From positions 124,001 to 188,000 of the forward strand of contig NZ_JAQQXQ010000002.1 of NCBI RefSeq assembly GCF_028595285.1: a stretch of DNA of 64,000 bases. Reading direction: 5' to 3'. A program made the position numbers and the translations under genes. Positions 50,939-60,433 of this stretch are shown here, piece by piece; position 1 is the stretch's first letter, and every line of letters begins with the position of its first letter. The notes beneath the pieces are model-generated. The model did no database searches. It saw nothing but the letters and a program-made list of their open reading frames with translations, and had not been told where the DNA came from. The DNA comes from Erythrobacter fulvus (GTDB lineage: Bacteria; Pseudomonadota; Alphaproteobacteria; Sphingomonadales; Sphingomonadaceae).

Positions 50939-52246
50939 TCAGTCGGGCAGCAGTCGGCGGCCTTCGAACCGGGCCACGGCATGGGTCACCACTTTGTCGA
51001 GCGCCTCGTCCGAGAAGAATCCTCCAGGAATCAGGCAGCGTTCGATCAGAACGCGGCGAAAGGCGGCAAAGGTTTCCGCATCAGGCGGGGTTGCCTCGCT
51101 CCAGAAGCGGTCAAGACCATGTTGGAAGGTTAGATCGGGCAAGTCGTAGATGGCCTTGCCCAGCACCACCACAGGCACGCCGCGCGCCAGGCCCAGCGTC
51201 CCGCTGGTGCTGTTGATCGTCACCATCCCTTTGGCCCGCTCGGCAATGGCTTCGATATCGCCCCATGCGAGATAATCGACCCGGTCGGCGATCCCGTATC
51301 TTTCGGCAAGGTCGGCGGTTTCCAGCTGCCAGTCACGCACCCCGTTATCAAGCGGATGTTCCTTCACGACCAGACGCGTTTCTTCCGGGGCATGTTCGGC
51401 AAAGGATGCGAGCACGACATTGAGCGCATCAAGGATGCCGGCGAAGGGGGAATGCAGGCGGATCTGCGCGTCCGAATCCAGCTGCAGCGGGAACAGGTAA
51501 TAGGCCGCATCCTGATCGGCCAGACGAGCCAGCAGCTTTGCGCCCTGCTCGCTGCGTTCCTGTCGCCGGTTGAGTTTGCGCGCCCATCCCACGCCTTCGA
51601 CCACGGGATGCCATGGCCGGTGGTTGCGCCAGCCGGGATAGCGCCAACGGGAGAGCACGTCCGCGGTGTTGTACCAGAGCCCTTCGCTCGCGCGGCGGCG
51701 GAATGAGGATGGGACTTTCTGATGCTCGGGCACGGGCGGCAATTCGGCGGCTGTGGCGCGGTACCATTGCGGATCGCGCGGTAAGGTGCTGTGGCCGTTC
51801 ACGCCGCCGACTTCCATCGTCACCCAATCGGGCCGGACATAGCCTTCCTCGAACACCCAGACTGTCACGCCGCGTTCGCGGCATACCTTCAGCGCGGCCA
51901 TGTGATGATCGCGGCAATCGCCGAACAGCATCACATCGCTGATCCGGTGTTTCTCGAGCAGCCGGGCGAAGCTTTCGGGCCATTCGGCCAGCGTCCCGCG
52001 ATAATCGATGCCGTTCGGCAAGCGCCAATAGGCCTTGTCACCGCCGTTGAAATTGACCTTGAACACCTCGTGACCGGCTTTTCGCAGGGCGAGACCGAGG
52101 CGCCGGAAGAACGACCCCATCAACCCTTGCAGCAGCATCACGCGGCGCGGTCCTCCTGCAGGCATGACCGGATCGGTCTGCGGCAGGATCTGTTGATCGG
52201 TCATGAGTGGAACGGGGCCATGCAGTGTTCGGGGTCTTGTCTGCAT
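50939..52246 (-). CDS. capsular polysaccharide Kdo transferase, KpsS-like
   Basis: This 435-residue protein resembles KpsS: VMLLQGLMGSFFRRLGLAL, FNGGDKAYWRLPN, VFEEGYVRPDWVTMEVGGVNG, LFPLQLDSDAQIRLHSPF and VKEHPLDNGVRDWQ. KpsS adds the first beta-Kdo to phosphatidylglycerol and KpsC extends it, forming the lipid anchor of group 2 capsules. The KpsC-like gene is at 58833. The start is either ATG 52246, with AGGA 8 bases upstream, or ATG 52204. It is divergent from the sulfatase-family gene. Confidence 0.88.
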   Translation of the reverse strand: MQTRPRTLHGPVPLMTDQQILPQTDPVMPAGGPRRVMLLQGLMGSFFRRLGLALRKAGHEVFKVNFNGGDKAYWRLPNGIDYRGTLAEWPESFARLLEKHRISDVMLFGDCRDHHMAALKVCRERGVTVWVFEEGYVRPDWVTMEVGGVNGHSTLPRDPQWYRATAAELPPVPEHQKVPSSFRRRASEGLWYNTADVLSRWRYPGWRNHRPWHPVVEGVGWARKLNRRQERSEQGAKLLARLADQDAAYYLFPLQLDSDAQIRLHSPFAGILDALNVVLASFAEHAPEETRLVVKEHPLDNGVRDWQLETADLAERYGIADRVDYLAWGDIEAIAERAKGMVTINSTSGTLGLARGVPVVVLGKAIYDLPDLTFQHGLDRFWSEATPPDAETFAAFRRVLIERCLIPGGFFSDEALDKVVTHAVARFEGRRLLPD

Positions 52247-52407
52247 CCCCTAGTCCTACCGGCATTGGTTTGTCGATGCCGGGACATCATTTTGTTTTTG
52301 CTTTCCTACGCCTATCGACGCTAGCCCGAGCCGATGACAAAAGACAGGCGTGACCGGATTGGCAAGGCGCCCGCGCGACCGACCCTGGCGTTGCGGGAGG
52401 CGCGCCG

Positions 52408-53886
52408 ATGAGCGAGATTCTCCGCATTCTGGCCGCTGAAGCCCTTGTTCTTGCTGTGCTGGTTATCGCGGCCGATGCTTTCGCTGCACCGCACGGGCGG
52501 CTCTCGCTGCTTCCGCGCAGCCTGCGGGGGACGGCTGTGTTGCTGCTCGTCGCCATGCTCGCTTTTGCGCTCGTGCTCGTCATTACCGGAGCATCGCTGG
52601 TATCGGCTGTCGTGGTCGCGGCGCTGTTTGCGGCGCTTTCGCTGATTTCGAATATCAAGCGCCGCGTGCTGGGCGAGCCGCTGGTGTTCAGCGATTTCGC
52701 GCTTATCGGCGCGGTTTTCCAGCATCCGCAATTCTACCTCACGGCGCTGCGCCCGATTCAGGTCGTCCTGCTGGGCGGCGGTCTCGTCCTTGCTTTTGCG
52801 GCGCTGGCGTTGCTCTCGAACCTCAATGCGCAGCCGCGGCTGCTGGGCCTGGGGCTGGGGGTGGTGGCGGCAGCGGGACTGGCCGTCGCGTTACGCCGTA
52901 TCGGCTGGCCTCTCGAAGTCTCCGCTCCCGATCCCGATACCGATGTCATGCGCCACGGGCTGGTGGCGAGCTTGCTTGCGCATTGGCACGACTGGCGCGG
53001 CACAACCGATCCCGATCCCTGCGACGCGCCGCCGGTCACGGGGCGCGCCGGCCAGCTGGTGGTGATCGTTCAATGCGAATCCTTCACCGATCCGGTGGCA
53101 TTGTTCGATGATCCCGGCTTGTCCCTTCCGGCGCTGGAAACGGCGCGAAGCCTTGCATGGCGGCACGGAAGATTACTGGTTTCGGGCTTCGGCGCCTACA
53201 CCATGCGGACCGAGTTCGGGGTGCTGTTCGGGCGCGGCGAAGAGGTGCTGGGCACCCGCCGGTTCGACCCCTTCCTGACCGCCCGCGGCGAGGCGAGCTG
53301 GGCCCTGCCCAACCGGCTGGGACGGGACGAATGGGACAGCTGGTTCGTCCATCCGCACGATATGCGTTTCTACGGGCGGCACCGGCTTATGCCCGAGGCC
53401 GGTTTCGGCAACCTTGTCGGTGAGGAGTTCTTTCCGCGTCCCGGCCCCGACGAGGGGCGCTATGTTACCGACGCGGCCGTCGCCGATCGCATCATCGAAA
53501 TCGCGCAGGACAGTGCCGGATCAAGCCTGCTTTACGCCGTGACGATCGAGAACCACGGGCCGTGGCCTCCGGAAGAGCGCGATGCCGCACGCGGGGCTTC
53601 GCCCTATCTGCGGTTGCTTGCCCGTAGTGATGCCATGCTCGCGCGCCTGATCGATGCCTTGCCGCGCCTTGGACGGCCTGCCATCCTGTGCTTTTTCGGC
53701 GATCACCGGCCCAGCATCCCTGGCGCGAGTGAACCGGGTGCGGAGCGCCACACGCCTTACGTCATGCTTCGCTTCGCCAGCGACGGAACGCCTTTGCCGG
53801 GCACCGGCACGGGAGAGGATCTGACTCCGGCCGAGCTTCACCACGCCATCCTCGACGCGATTCGCCTAGGGGAGGCGCAGCGATAA
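52408..53886 (+). CDS. membrane sulfatase / LTA synthase-like protein
   Basis: This 492-residue protein has four or five N-terminal transmembrane helices (from residue 5 to about 160) and a C-terminal alkaline phosphatase-superfamily domain: VVIVQCESFTDP with the metal-binding E, SGFGAYTMRTEFGVLFGR with the Thr nucleophile region, YAVTIENHGPWPP and FFGDHRPS. LTA synthase relatives in Gram-negatives transfer phosphoglycerol or phosphoethanolamine onto envelope glycans. Its place beside kpsS-like suggests capsule decoration; that is inference. It overlaps the convergent SDR by 21 bases. Confidence 0.85.
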   Translation: MSEILRILAAEALVLAVLVIAADAFAAPHGRLSLLPRSLRGTAVLLLVAMLAFALVLVITGASLVSAVVVAALFAALSLISNIKRRVLGEPLVFSDFALIGAVFQHPQFYLTALRPIQVVLLGGGLVLAFAALALLSNLNAQPRLLGLGLGVVAAAGLAVALRRIGWPLEVSAPDPDTDVMRHGLVASLLAHWHDWRGTTDPDPCDAPPVTGRAGQLVVIVQCESFTDPVALFDDPGLSLPALETARSLAWRHGRLLVSGFGAYTMRTEFGVLFGRGEEVLGTRRFDPFLTARGEASWALPNRLGRDEWDSWFVHPHDMRFYGRHRLMPEAGFGNLVGEEFFPRPGPDEGRYVTDAAVADRIIEIAQDSAGSSLLYAVTIENHGPWPPEERDAARGASPYLRLLARSDAMLARLIDALPRLGRPAILCFFGDHRPSIPGASEPGAERHTPYVMLRFASDGTPLPGTGTGEDLTPAELHHAILDAIRLGEAQR

Positions 53887-54633
53887 CAGCACCCGGTCCC
53901 TGACCGGTCGCGGCAGCAGCCGGTCCAGCCAGCGCAGCAGCAGGAAGCGCCGCGGCACGACCAGTTCGGCGCGGCCTGCAAGCACCGCCGCGATCATCTT
54001 GTCTGCTACCTGCCCGGCCGGGATTTCGCCGGGCCGCGCGCCTGTCGGCCCACCGGCAAAGAAGCCCGGCGACACCAGCGTGACGCTGACCCCGCGATCC
54101 CTGACGGCGAGTCGCAAGGCATCGGCATAGCGGGCAAGGCCGGCCTTGCTTCCGGCATAGGTCGCCGCGAAGGGTAGCGAATGGGATGCTGCGGCGGTCC
54201 CCACCAGCGCGATCCGCCCGCGCCCACGCTCTGCCATGCGTTCGGCCAGCGTCGCGGCCAGCGCGGCCGGCGCCATGAAATTGGTTTGGCACAGGCGGGC
54301 CACCTGCTCCGCGGGCTCGACCACCATGCCGGAAGGCAGCGTGTCACCTTGCCCGGCGACAAGGAAGGCGCAATCAAAGGGCGCCGCCGCGTCTTCATCG
54401 GCCAGCGCCGCCACCGCGGCATCGAGCCCGGCAAGATCGAGCGAGCGCGTTTCCGTTTCGGCCCCGCGCGAGCGGCATGCAGCGGCCACCTCGCCAAGGC
54501 GCGCCGGGTCGCGCCCCCACAGCGACAGCTGCACGCCGGGCCGGGCAAGCCGCATGGCAAGCTCACGCCCAAGCGCACCCGAGGCGCCGCTGATGAAAAC
54601 ACGTGCATCCACCAAGGATATTTCTTTGCCCAT
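53866..54633 (-). CDS. SDR family NAD(P)-dependent oxidoreductase
   Basis: This 255-residue short-chain dehydrogenase has the cofactor motif SGASGALGRELAMRL, the catalytic GTAAASHSLPFAATYAGSKAGLA (Ser, Tyr-x3-Lys; given in two parts in the family) and VSPGFFAGGPT. Substrate unknown. The start is uncertain: ATG 54633 (MGKEISLVDARV) has no ribosome site, and a longer form from ATG 54696 is open. Neighbours are the sulfatase-like gene (convergent) and a fatty acid hydroxylase gene (divergent), so lipid or capsule modification are both possible. Confidence 0.8.
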   Translation of the reverse strand: MGKEISLVDARVFISGASGALGRELAMRLARPGVQLSLWGRDPARLGEVAAACRSRGAETETRSLDLAGLDAAVAALADEDAAAPFDCAFLVAGQGDTLPSGMVVEPAEQVARLCQTNFMAPAALAATLAERMAERGRGRIALVGTAAASHSLPFAATYAGSKAGLARYADALRLAVRDRGVSVTLVSPGFFAGGPTGARPGEIPAGQVADKMIAAVLAGRAELVVPRRFLLLRWLDRLLPRPVRDRVLLSLRLP

Positions 54634-54786
54634 CGTCGTTATAGGAAACGAAGCTGTTCGGGCGTCAAGAGAAACAGCGTCTGACTCGCGCATCATGGCA
54701 TCGCATAAGGGCTACGAGCGGGCGGGTAAAAAGGGGGATGGGTGCACCCCAACGCTAATCGTCGTAATTTCAGTGTAGTACATCGC

Positions 54787-55446
54787 ATGCGTCTTGACTT
54801 TGAGGAATCTGACTTGAAAGGGCAGGGCATGCCTTCTGGGTCGCCGTCCTCTCACCCGCGCGTAAAACTGTTCCGTAGCGCCCGCCTCGAGCGGTTGACC
54901 GTCATTTCGATGCGGTGGTTTGTCGTGCTTTGGGCAATCCTTTTGCCCGCGATTGCGCTCGTCGGAATTGCAACGGCGCCGACCTTGTGGGCGCCGATGC
55001 TGGTCGGCATAGGCTGGCTGGTCTGGTCGCTGACCGAATACCTTTTGCATCGCCATCTCTTCCACTTCGAGCCGCGCTCGCCCCTGTTGCAGCGGGCGGT
55101 ATTCATCATTCATGGCAACCATCATTCGGAATCGAACGATCCTCTGCGCAACCTGATGCCGCCGGTCGTCAGCATTCCCGTGGGGCTGCTGGTTTGGGCC
55201 GCCGCACTTGCGGTCGCCGGTCCGGCAGGCACGTGGCTGCTGTTCGGTTTCATGTCCGGCTACGTGGCCTATGACATCATCCACTATGCCTGCCACCAGT
55301 TCCCGATGAAGGGCCCGTTCGGGCGGATGCTCAAGACGCATCACATGCGCCACCATCATCTGCGTGCGAAGGGCAACTACGCCATCACCGGCATGTTGTG
55401 GGATCGCGTTTTTGCGACCCGCATCTCATCGCACAACGAGGCTTAG
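54787..55446 (+). CDS. fatty acid hydroxylase superfamily protein (FA 2-hydroxylase-like)
   Basis: This 219-residue membrane di-iron protein carries histidine boxes like those of fatty acid 2-hydroxylases (Scs7/FA2H): LLHRHLFHF, IHGNHHSESNDPLRNLMPP, HYACHQFP and THHMRHHHLRAKGNY. Four hydrophobic helices are seen. Such enzymes put a 2-hydroxyl on fatty acids of sphingolipids. Sphingomonads carry 2-hydroxy acids in their glycosphingolipids, so this is a candidate for that step (inference). Starts at GTG 54742, ATG 54787 and ATG 54829 are all open; 54829 follows AAAGGG. Confidence 0.85.
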   Translation: MRLDFEESDLKGQGMPSGSPSSHPRVKLFRSARLERLTVISMRWFVVLWAILLPAIALVGIATAPTLWAPMLVGIGWLVWSLTEYLLHRHLFHFEPRSPLLQRAVFIIHGNHHSESNDPLRNLMPPVVSIPVGLLVWAAALAVAGPAGTWLLFGFMSGYVAYDIIHYACHQFPMKGPFGRMLKTHHMRHHHLRAKGNYAITGMLWDRVFATRISSHNEA

Positions 55447-56103
55447 ACGGCTGTGCCCACCAATGCCGTCCAGCAGCTGCGATATCGACCGAAGAACAGG
55501 GGTGTCTGGTTCTTTGCTGAGCGCTTCGCGAGTGCCGTAACCCCATTCGACAAGCGCCACGGCCATTCCTACTGCGCGGGCTGTGTCGAGATCGACCTGC
55601 GAGTCCCCGCAGTAGAGCGTGTCGTGCGGTGTTCCGCCCAGCCCCGCAAGCGCCAGATGTGCGGCTTCGGGGTCGGGCTTGCGATTACGTCCCGGGGCGC
55701 TGCCGATAATGGCAGCAAAGTGCTGTACGAGCCCCAGTTCGGTAAGGATCTTCTCGCAAAGAAACTGCGGCTTGTTCGAACAGATCGCAAGGCCCACGCC
55801 TCTGTTTGTCAGGACTTCCAGAGCTTCGTGCACACCGGGAAAAGCCAAATCAGCAGGAACGTCGATCATCCGGTGAATGCGACGGAATTCCTCAATCTCG
55901 GCGGAAGGGTCGGACGAGTGCCCGCCCATGACGGCGGCGATCATGGCCTCACCGCCAACCGCATCCATCTTGCGGATCAGGGCGGGATCGGCATACCTAG
56001 TGGCTCCGCGTTCTTGCAGCATGCGGTCGATGATGGCTCCAGTCAGTCGCGCGCTGTCGATGAGAGTTCCGTCGAGGTCAAATATGATGTTGCGAAACCA
56101 CAC
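55426..56103 (-). CDS. HAD family phosphatase (Gph-like), candidate Kdo-8-phosphate phosphatase
   Basis: This 225-residue HAD hydrolase has the nucleophile motif IIFDLDGTLIDSA, motif II ICSNKPQFLCEKIL, KPDPEAAHLAL and the acidic motif CGDSQVDLDTARAVGM. A helical cap of about 70 residues makes it phosphoglycolate phosphatase-like; canonical KdsC is capless and near 180 residues. It is divergent from kpsF, whose start is 74 bases away, and beside kdsB and kdsA. No KdsC lies in the window, so it may dephosphorylate Kdo-8-phosphate; this role is inference. It overlaps the hydroxylase gene by 21 bases. Confidence 0.88.
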   Translation of the reverse strand: MWFRNIIFDLDGTLIDSARLTGAIIDRMLQERGATRYADPALIRKMDAVGGEAMIAAVMGGHSSDPSAEIEEFRRIHRMIDVPADLAFPGVHEALEVLTNRGVGLAICSNKPQFLCEKILTELGLVQHFAAIIGSAPGRNRKPDPEAAHLALAGLGGTPHDTLYCGDSQVDLDTARAVGMAVALVEWGYGTREALSKEPDTPVLRSISQLLDGIGGHSRLSLVVR

Positions 56104-56177
56104 TAGATAATCGCCTTGTTTTCGAACTGCCTCGGGTCGCGAGTGTAGTCTGACGCATTTTTGAAGGGCAATTGCAA

Positions 56178-57188
56178 ATGGTAAGCCACTCTGCCCGCTT
56201 GACGCACACTGGTCACGCGGAGTCCCATGTGGATGTTGGTCGCAACGTCATCTCGATGGAGGCGGATGCCCTTCGGCTGCTGGGCGAGGGGCTGGGTGAC
56301 GCTTTTGCAGAGGCTGTAGAAATGATTCTCCGCTGTCGGCAGCGGGTGATCGTTTCGGGTATCGGAAAATCGGGACACGTCGCTCGCAAGATTGCCGCGA
56401 CTCTCGCTGCAACCGGCACGCCGGCGCTGTTTGTCCACGCCGCCGAAGCTGCGCATGGCGACGTTGGCATGGTCAGCCCGGGAGACGTGCTGATCGTCTT
56501 TTCAAATAGTGGTGCCACGGTCGAAGTGCAGCCTTTGTGTATTTACGCCAAAGGCATCGGCTGTCCGCTAATCGGAGTGTCACGTAACCCCAATTCGCTG
56601 CTGATGCGCACCGCCGACCTCGGGCTGCGTCTGCCTAACGTCGAGGAAGCCTGCTCCTCCAGCCTTGCGCCGACGACTTCCTCTACCATGATGCTTGCGC
56701 TTGGAGATGCGCTGGCGGTTTCCGTGATGCGTGCGCGCGGTCTTTCGGGCGTCGATATCAGGGCGCTTCATCCTGGCGGAGAGATCGGTCTGCATCTGCG
56801 CAATGTCGAAGACGTGATGCATTCGGGCGACCGTCTGCCGATTGTTGCGATGGCGACACCCATGCCCGACGTTCTGGTGACCATGACGGAAAAGCGCCTA
56901 GGTGTGGCTGGCGTTGTCGACGAGACGGGCGAACTTGTCGGGATCATTACCGACGGCGACCTCAGGCGTCATGCTCGCAATCTCATCTTCAGTTGTGCCG
57001 CCGATTTGATGACTCCCGCGCCGCGCACGATCGTTCGTACTGCGACTGTCCAGGAAGCCCTCGAGATAATGAACACCCATCGCATCACGGTCTTGTTCGT
57101 GGTGGACCAAAGGCAGCCCCTCACGCCGCTTGGCGTGGTCCAGATCTACGACATTGCTGCGCCTCCCGCGCCCGTTGTCACCCTCTAA
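56178..57188 (+). CDS. kpsF: arabinose-5-phosphate isomerase KpsF/KdsD
   Basis: This 336-residue enzyme converts ribulose-5-phosphate to arabinose-5-phosphate, the first step to Kdo. The SIS domain has VSGIGKSGHVARKIA, EAAHGDVGMV, FSNSGATVEV and SSLAPTTSSTMMLALGDALA. Two CBS repeats follow (MHSGDRLPIV... and DLMTPAPRTIVRTATVQEAL). I chose the ATG at 56178, with GAAGGG upstream; a TTG at 56172 is less likely. It opens a run kpsF-kdsB-kdsA-kpsC with small gaps. Codon choice looks less GC-biased than the housekeeping genes. Confidence 0.94.
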   Translation: MVSHSARLTHTGHAESHVDVGRNVISMEADALRLLGEGLGDAFAEAVEMILRCRQRVIVSGIGKSGHVARKIAATLAATGTPALFVHAAEAAHGDVGMVSPGDVLIVFSNSGATVEVQPLCIYAKGIGCPLIGVSRNPNSLLMRTADLGLRLPNVEEACSSSLAPTTSSTMMLALGDALAVSVMRARGLSGVDIRALHPGGEIGLHLRNVEDVMHSGDRLPIVAMATPMPDVLVTMTEKRLGVAGVVDETGELVGIITDGDLRRHARNLIFSCAADLMTPAPRTIVRTATVQEALEIMNTHRITVLFVVDQRQPLTPLGVVQIYDIAAPPAPVVTL

Positions 57189-57194
57189 GCGGCA

Positions 57195-58013
57195 ATGCAC
57201 CGTATTCTCGTCATTATTCCGGCCCGGCTCGCGTCTACCCGGTTTCCGGCTAAACCCCTTGCCGAATTAAGGGGTGCTGACGGTATTGCACGCCCGGCGT
57301 TACATTACACTTGGCAAGCCGGGCTTGCGGCGGTGCGACTACTGGGACCAGACGCCGGTTGTATCATTGCCACCGACGATGATCGGATTGCCGCCGTCGC
57401 TCGTGCCAATGAAATGGCTGTGGTGATGACCCCAGAAGCCTGTGCCAATGGCACTGAACGCTGCGCGGCGGCGCTTTCTGCGCTGGGGTATTCGCCCGAA
57501 CTGGTAGTAAATCTGCAAGGTGATGCGCCGTTGACCCCAGCGAGTATGGTCGCGGAGCTAGTGGCCTTAATCGAGTCCGAACCACAATTCGCGATGGCGA
57601 CCGCGGCAGTCCCGGCAAGCCCTGCCGTGCTGGCTCATCTTCAGGCCGACGCCGCTGCCGGACGCGTTGGCGGGACAACGGTCGTTTGCAGTAGTGCGGG
57701 CCGAGCGCTTTATTTTTCAAAGTCCATCATTCCCCATGTTTTGCCCGGCACAACGCCGCGCGAAAGCGTCTTGCTCCACCTTGGGCTCTACGCTTATCGG
57801 CCGGAGGCGCTTTTATCCTACACGGTTCACGGAGCGGCACCGATCGAACTGCAGGAGGGGCTTGAGCAGCTAAGGTTCCTGGATGCAGGCTTGCCGGTAG
57901 GGGTTGCAGTGTGCGAGGCGCCGGCGTGGGAAATGATTGAACTCAACAACCCCACTGATGTGCCTTTGATCGAGGCCGAACTGGCCCGCCGCGCGGCGAT
58001 GGAGTCTGTGTGA
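57195..58013 (+). CDS. kdsB: 3-deoxy-manno-octulosonate cytidylyltransferase (CMP-Kdo synthetase)
   Basis: This 272-residue enzyme activates Kdo with CTP to CMP-Kdo, the donor for KpsC and KpsS. Motifs are [53 protein letters not shown] and [13 protein letters not shown]. It starts 6 bases after kpsF and overlaps kdsA at TGATG. Codon use is noticeably more relaxed than in kdsA, suggesting a different history for the two adjacent genes. Confidence 0.94.
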   Translation: MHRILVIIPARLASTRFPAKPLAELRGADGIARPALHYTWQAGLAAVRLLGPDAGCIIATDDDRIAAVARANEMAVVMTPEACANGTERCAAALSALGYSPELVVNLQGDAPLTPASMVAELVALIESEPQFAMATAAVPASPAVLAHLQADAAAGRVGGTTVVCSSAGRALYFSKSIIPHVLPGTTPRESVLLHLGLYAYRPEALLSYTVHGAAPIELQEGLEQLRFLDAGLPVGVAVCEAPAWEMIELNNPTDVPLIEAELARRAAMESV

Positions 58014-58831
58014 TGCTGCCCGCTTTCCGTCGCGCAGCCGGGACGCCGCCGTTCCTGATTGCCGGCCCCTGCGTAGTCGAGAGCGAGGCGCTGTGCCTCG
58101 CGATCGCCGAGCGATTGCGCGGGATCAGCGAAGAACTCGGCATCCCGGTGATCTTCAAGGCTAGTTTCGACAAGGCCAACCGCACCTCGGTGAGCGGTTT
58201 TCGCGGCAACGGCATCCAGGAAGGCCTTAGGGTGCTCGAAAAGGTGCGCAGCGAAACCGGATTGCCGGTGCTGACCGATGTGCACCTTCCCGACCAGTGC
58301 GCGGCTGTGGCCGAGGTGGTGGACATGATCCAGACCCCGGCCTTCCTCGCGCGCCAGACCGACCTCATCATGGCGGCAGCTGCCTGCGGCAAGCCCGTGA
58401 ACATCAAGAAGGCGCAATTCATGGCCCCACCCGATATGGCGGCGGTGCTCGGCAAGGCCCGCGCAGCGGCTGAGAGCGCCGGGATTGACGATCCGCAGAT
58501 CATGCTGTGCGAGCGTGGATCAAGCTTCGGTTACAACAACCTTGTCGTCGATATGCGCGGACTGGTCATCATGCGCGAGATGGGCGCGCCCGTGGTGTTC
58601 GATGCTACGCATAGCGTCCAGCTTCCTGGCGGCGGCGGCGACCGGTCGCTGGGCCAGCGCCAGTTTGTCGCGCCGCTCGCAAGGGCTGCGATGGCGGTCG
58701 GCGTCGACGGGCTGTTCATGGAAACCCATCCCGACCCGGACAACGCCCTGTCCGACGGCCCGAATATGGTCCCACTGAGCGAGCTTCCCGATCTGCTTCG
58801 CCAGATCGTCGCAATTGCCGCCCTCGGCTAA
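58013..58831 (+). CDS. kdsA: 3-deoxy-8-phosphooctulonate synthase
   Basis: This 272-residue aldolase condenses arabinose-5-phosphate with phosphoenolpyruvate to Kdo-8-phosphate. [67 protein letters not shown] and [11 protein letters not shown] are all intact. KKAQF in place of KKGQF and the absence of the metal-site cysteine hint at the metal-independent class, read with caution. I chose the ATG at 58013 over the overlapping GTG at 58010. Confidence 0.95.
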   Translation: MLPAFRRAAGTPPFLIAGPCVVESEALCLAIAERLRGISEELGIPVIFKASFDKANRTSVSGFRGNGIQEGLRVLEKVRSETGLPVLTDVHLPDQCAAVAEVVDMIQTPAFLARQTDLIMAAAACGKPVNIKKAQFMAPPDMAAVLGKARAAAESAGIDDPQIMLCERGSSFGYNNLVVDMRGLVIMREMGAPVVFDATHSVQLPGGGGDRSLGQRQFVAPLARAAMAVGVDGLFMETHPDPDNALSDGPNMVPLSELPDLLRQIVAIAALG

Positions 58832-58832
58832 T

Positions 58833-60350
58833 ATGAAGCCCACCCCGATACTTTCCATCCCGCCCTTTCCCGGGGCCCGCGCGCCGCGTTTCGCCGCGCC
58901 CGGCGGTGCGAGTGCGGGTGACTCCATGACGCTGCTCGCGGCGCTTGCCGAGCATCGGGTTGGGGGATGTTACTGGGGCCGGCAGGTTGTCTCGTCGGAG
59001 CGGCTCGATGCTGCTGACTGGCCTGCCGATGCCGATCCATGGTCACTGTTTGACCGCGCCCGGTCGGTGCGCCTGCCGGAGAATGACCCGCGCGCCCTCC
59101 TCGCGCTTGCGGCCGGGCTGCCGACAGTGCTTGTAGGCGCAGGCGGCGAGCGTGAGGCGGGGAAGGAGGACGCGGCGCGCCTGCTCGAAGCGCATCTTAC
59201 CGGCTGGCAGTGGTTCAACCCCTTTGACGGCGGCGCCATTTCGCCCCTCGAAGCTATCGCGCTGTGTGGCCAATGGCGCGCGCTGATCGATGCCAACCGG
59301 CGCATCCATTCGGTGATGGGTATTGCCCACTGGAAAAAGCCGACGGTCTCGGCGCTGCTGTGGGCGGGTGGGCCGGTCCCCTTTGGCCGTCGGCTCGCTG
59401 ACCTGCCGGAAGGAGCGGCGGTCGCGCTATGGCGGACCCGGATTTCCGCTGCACAGGCCCGCGCGCTTGAAGCGACTGCGCCCCCTGTGATCGAAATCGA
59501 GGATGGCTTCATTCGCTCCGACGGCCTCGGTGCGGACTGCGTCCCGCCACTATCAATCATCGTTGATGCGGAAGGCCCCCACTTCGCTCCCGCCAGCCCA
59601 AGTAGGCTCGAGCGGTTGTTGCAGAATGGTGAATTCCCTCCCGAACTTCTCGAACGTGCTCGGATGCTCCGGGAGGCGATCATCGCGGGTGGACTATCGA
59701 AGTACGAGACTGGCGGCACCGCCTCGCTTCTGCGCTTCGGCGGTTCGAGGCAACATGTGCTCGTTCCCGGACAGGTGGAAGATGACCGCGCGGTGACGAG
59801 CGGTGGGGCACTATCATCCAATCTTGAACTGCTGCGCCGCGCTCGCGCGGAGGCGGGCCCCGAAGCGTTCCTCATATACAAACCCCACCCCGACGTGCTC
59901 GCTGGCCATCGTCGCGGACTAATCCCAGCGCGTGACGCGGCTGCGCTTGCCGACCGGGTCGAGACTGAGGCGCCGATGGCGGCGCTGATCGGGATGGTCG
60001 ACGAGCTCCACGTCAACAGCTCGCTCGCGGGGTTCGAGGCGCTGATGCGCGGCAAGAAGGTGACTGTGCACGGCGTGCCCTTCTATGCCGGCTGGGGATT
60101 GACCGTGGATCGCGGTCCCGTGCCCGCTCGCCGTAAGGCACGCCGCACGCTCGACGAACTGGTGGCTGCAGCGTTGCTGCTTTATCCGCGTTATGTCGAC
60201 CCGATTACGGGCCTGCCCTGCTCCGCGGAAGTGCTGGTCGAGCGGCTCGCCATTTCTGCCCAGCGCTTGGGCATCGTGCAGTCGGCTCTGGTGGGTGCAA
60301 GGCGTCTCCAGGGCCGCGCGCTTGCCGGCCTTTCCCGATTGCTCGAGTGA
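58833..60350 (+). CDS. capsular polysaccharide Kdo transferase, KpsC-like (short form)
   Basis: This 505-residue protein is KpsC-like: WKKPTVSALLWAGGPVPFG, IEDGFIRSDGLGADCVPPL, VPGQVEDDRAVTSGG, YKPHPDVLAGHRRG and ELHVNSSLAGFEALMRGKKV with HGVPFYAGWGLTVDRG. E. coli KpsC is about 675 residues with two Kdo transferase domains making alternating linkages; only one full such domain is clear here, preceded by a divergent N-terminal 150 residues (AEHRVGGCYWGRQVV). It may add a single Kdo type. It starts 1 base after kdsA. Confidence 0.88.
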   Translation: MKPTPILSIPPFPGARAPRFAAPGGASAGDSMTLLAALAEHRVGGCYWGRQVVSSERLDAADWPADADPWSLFDRARSVRLPENDPRALLALAAGLPTVLVGAGGEREAGKEDAARLLEAHLTGWQWFNPFDGGAISPLEAIALCGQWRALIDANRRIHSVMGIAHWKKPTVSALLWAGGPVPFGRRLADLPEGAAVALWRTRISAAQARALEATAPPVIEIEDGFIRSDGLGADCVPPLSIIVDAEGPHFAPASPSRLERLLQNGEFPPELLERARMLREAIIAGGLSKYETGGTASLLRFGGSRQHVLVPGQVEDDRAVTSGGALSSNLELLRRARAEAGPEAFLIYKPHPDVLAGHRRGLIPARDAAALADRVETEAPMAALIGMVDELHVNSSLAGFEALMRGKKVTVHGVPFYAGWGLTVDRGPVPARRKARRTLDELVAAALLLYPRYVDPITGLPCSAEVLVERLAISAQRLGIVQSALVGARRLQGRALAGLSRLLE

Positions 60351-60433
60351 CGGAAGCCTAGACGCAGCGCCAGCCTCGAGCCTACCTACCTCAGCTTATT
60401 TCGAACCACCTTGAAGCAGCAGGGACCATAATT

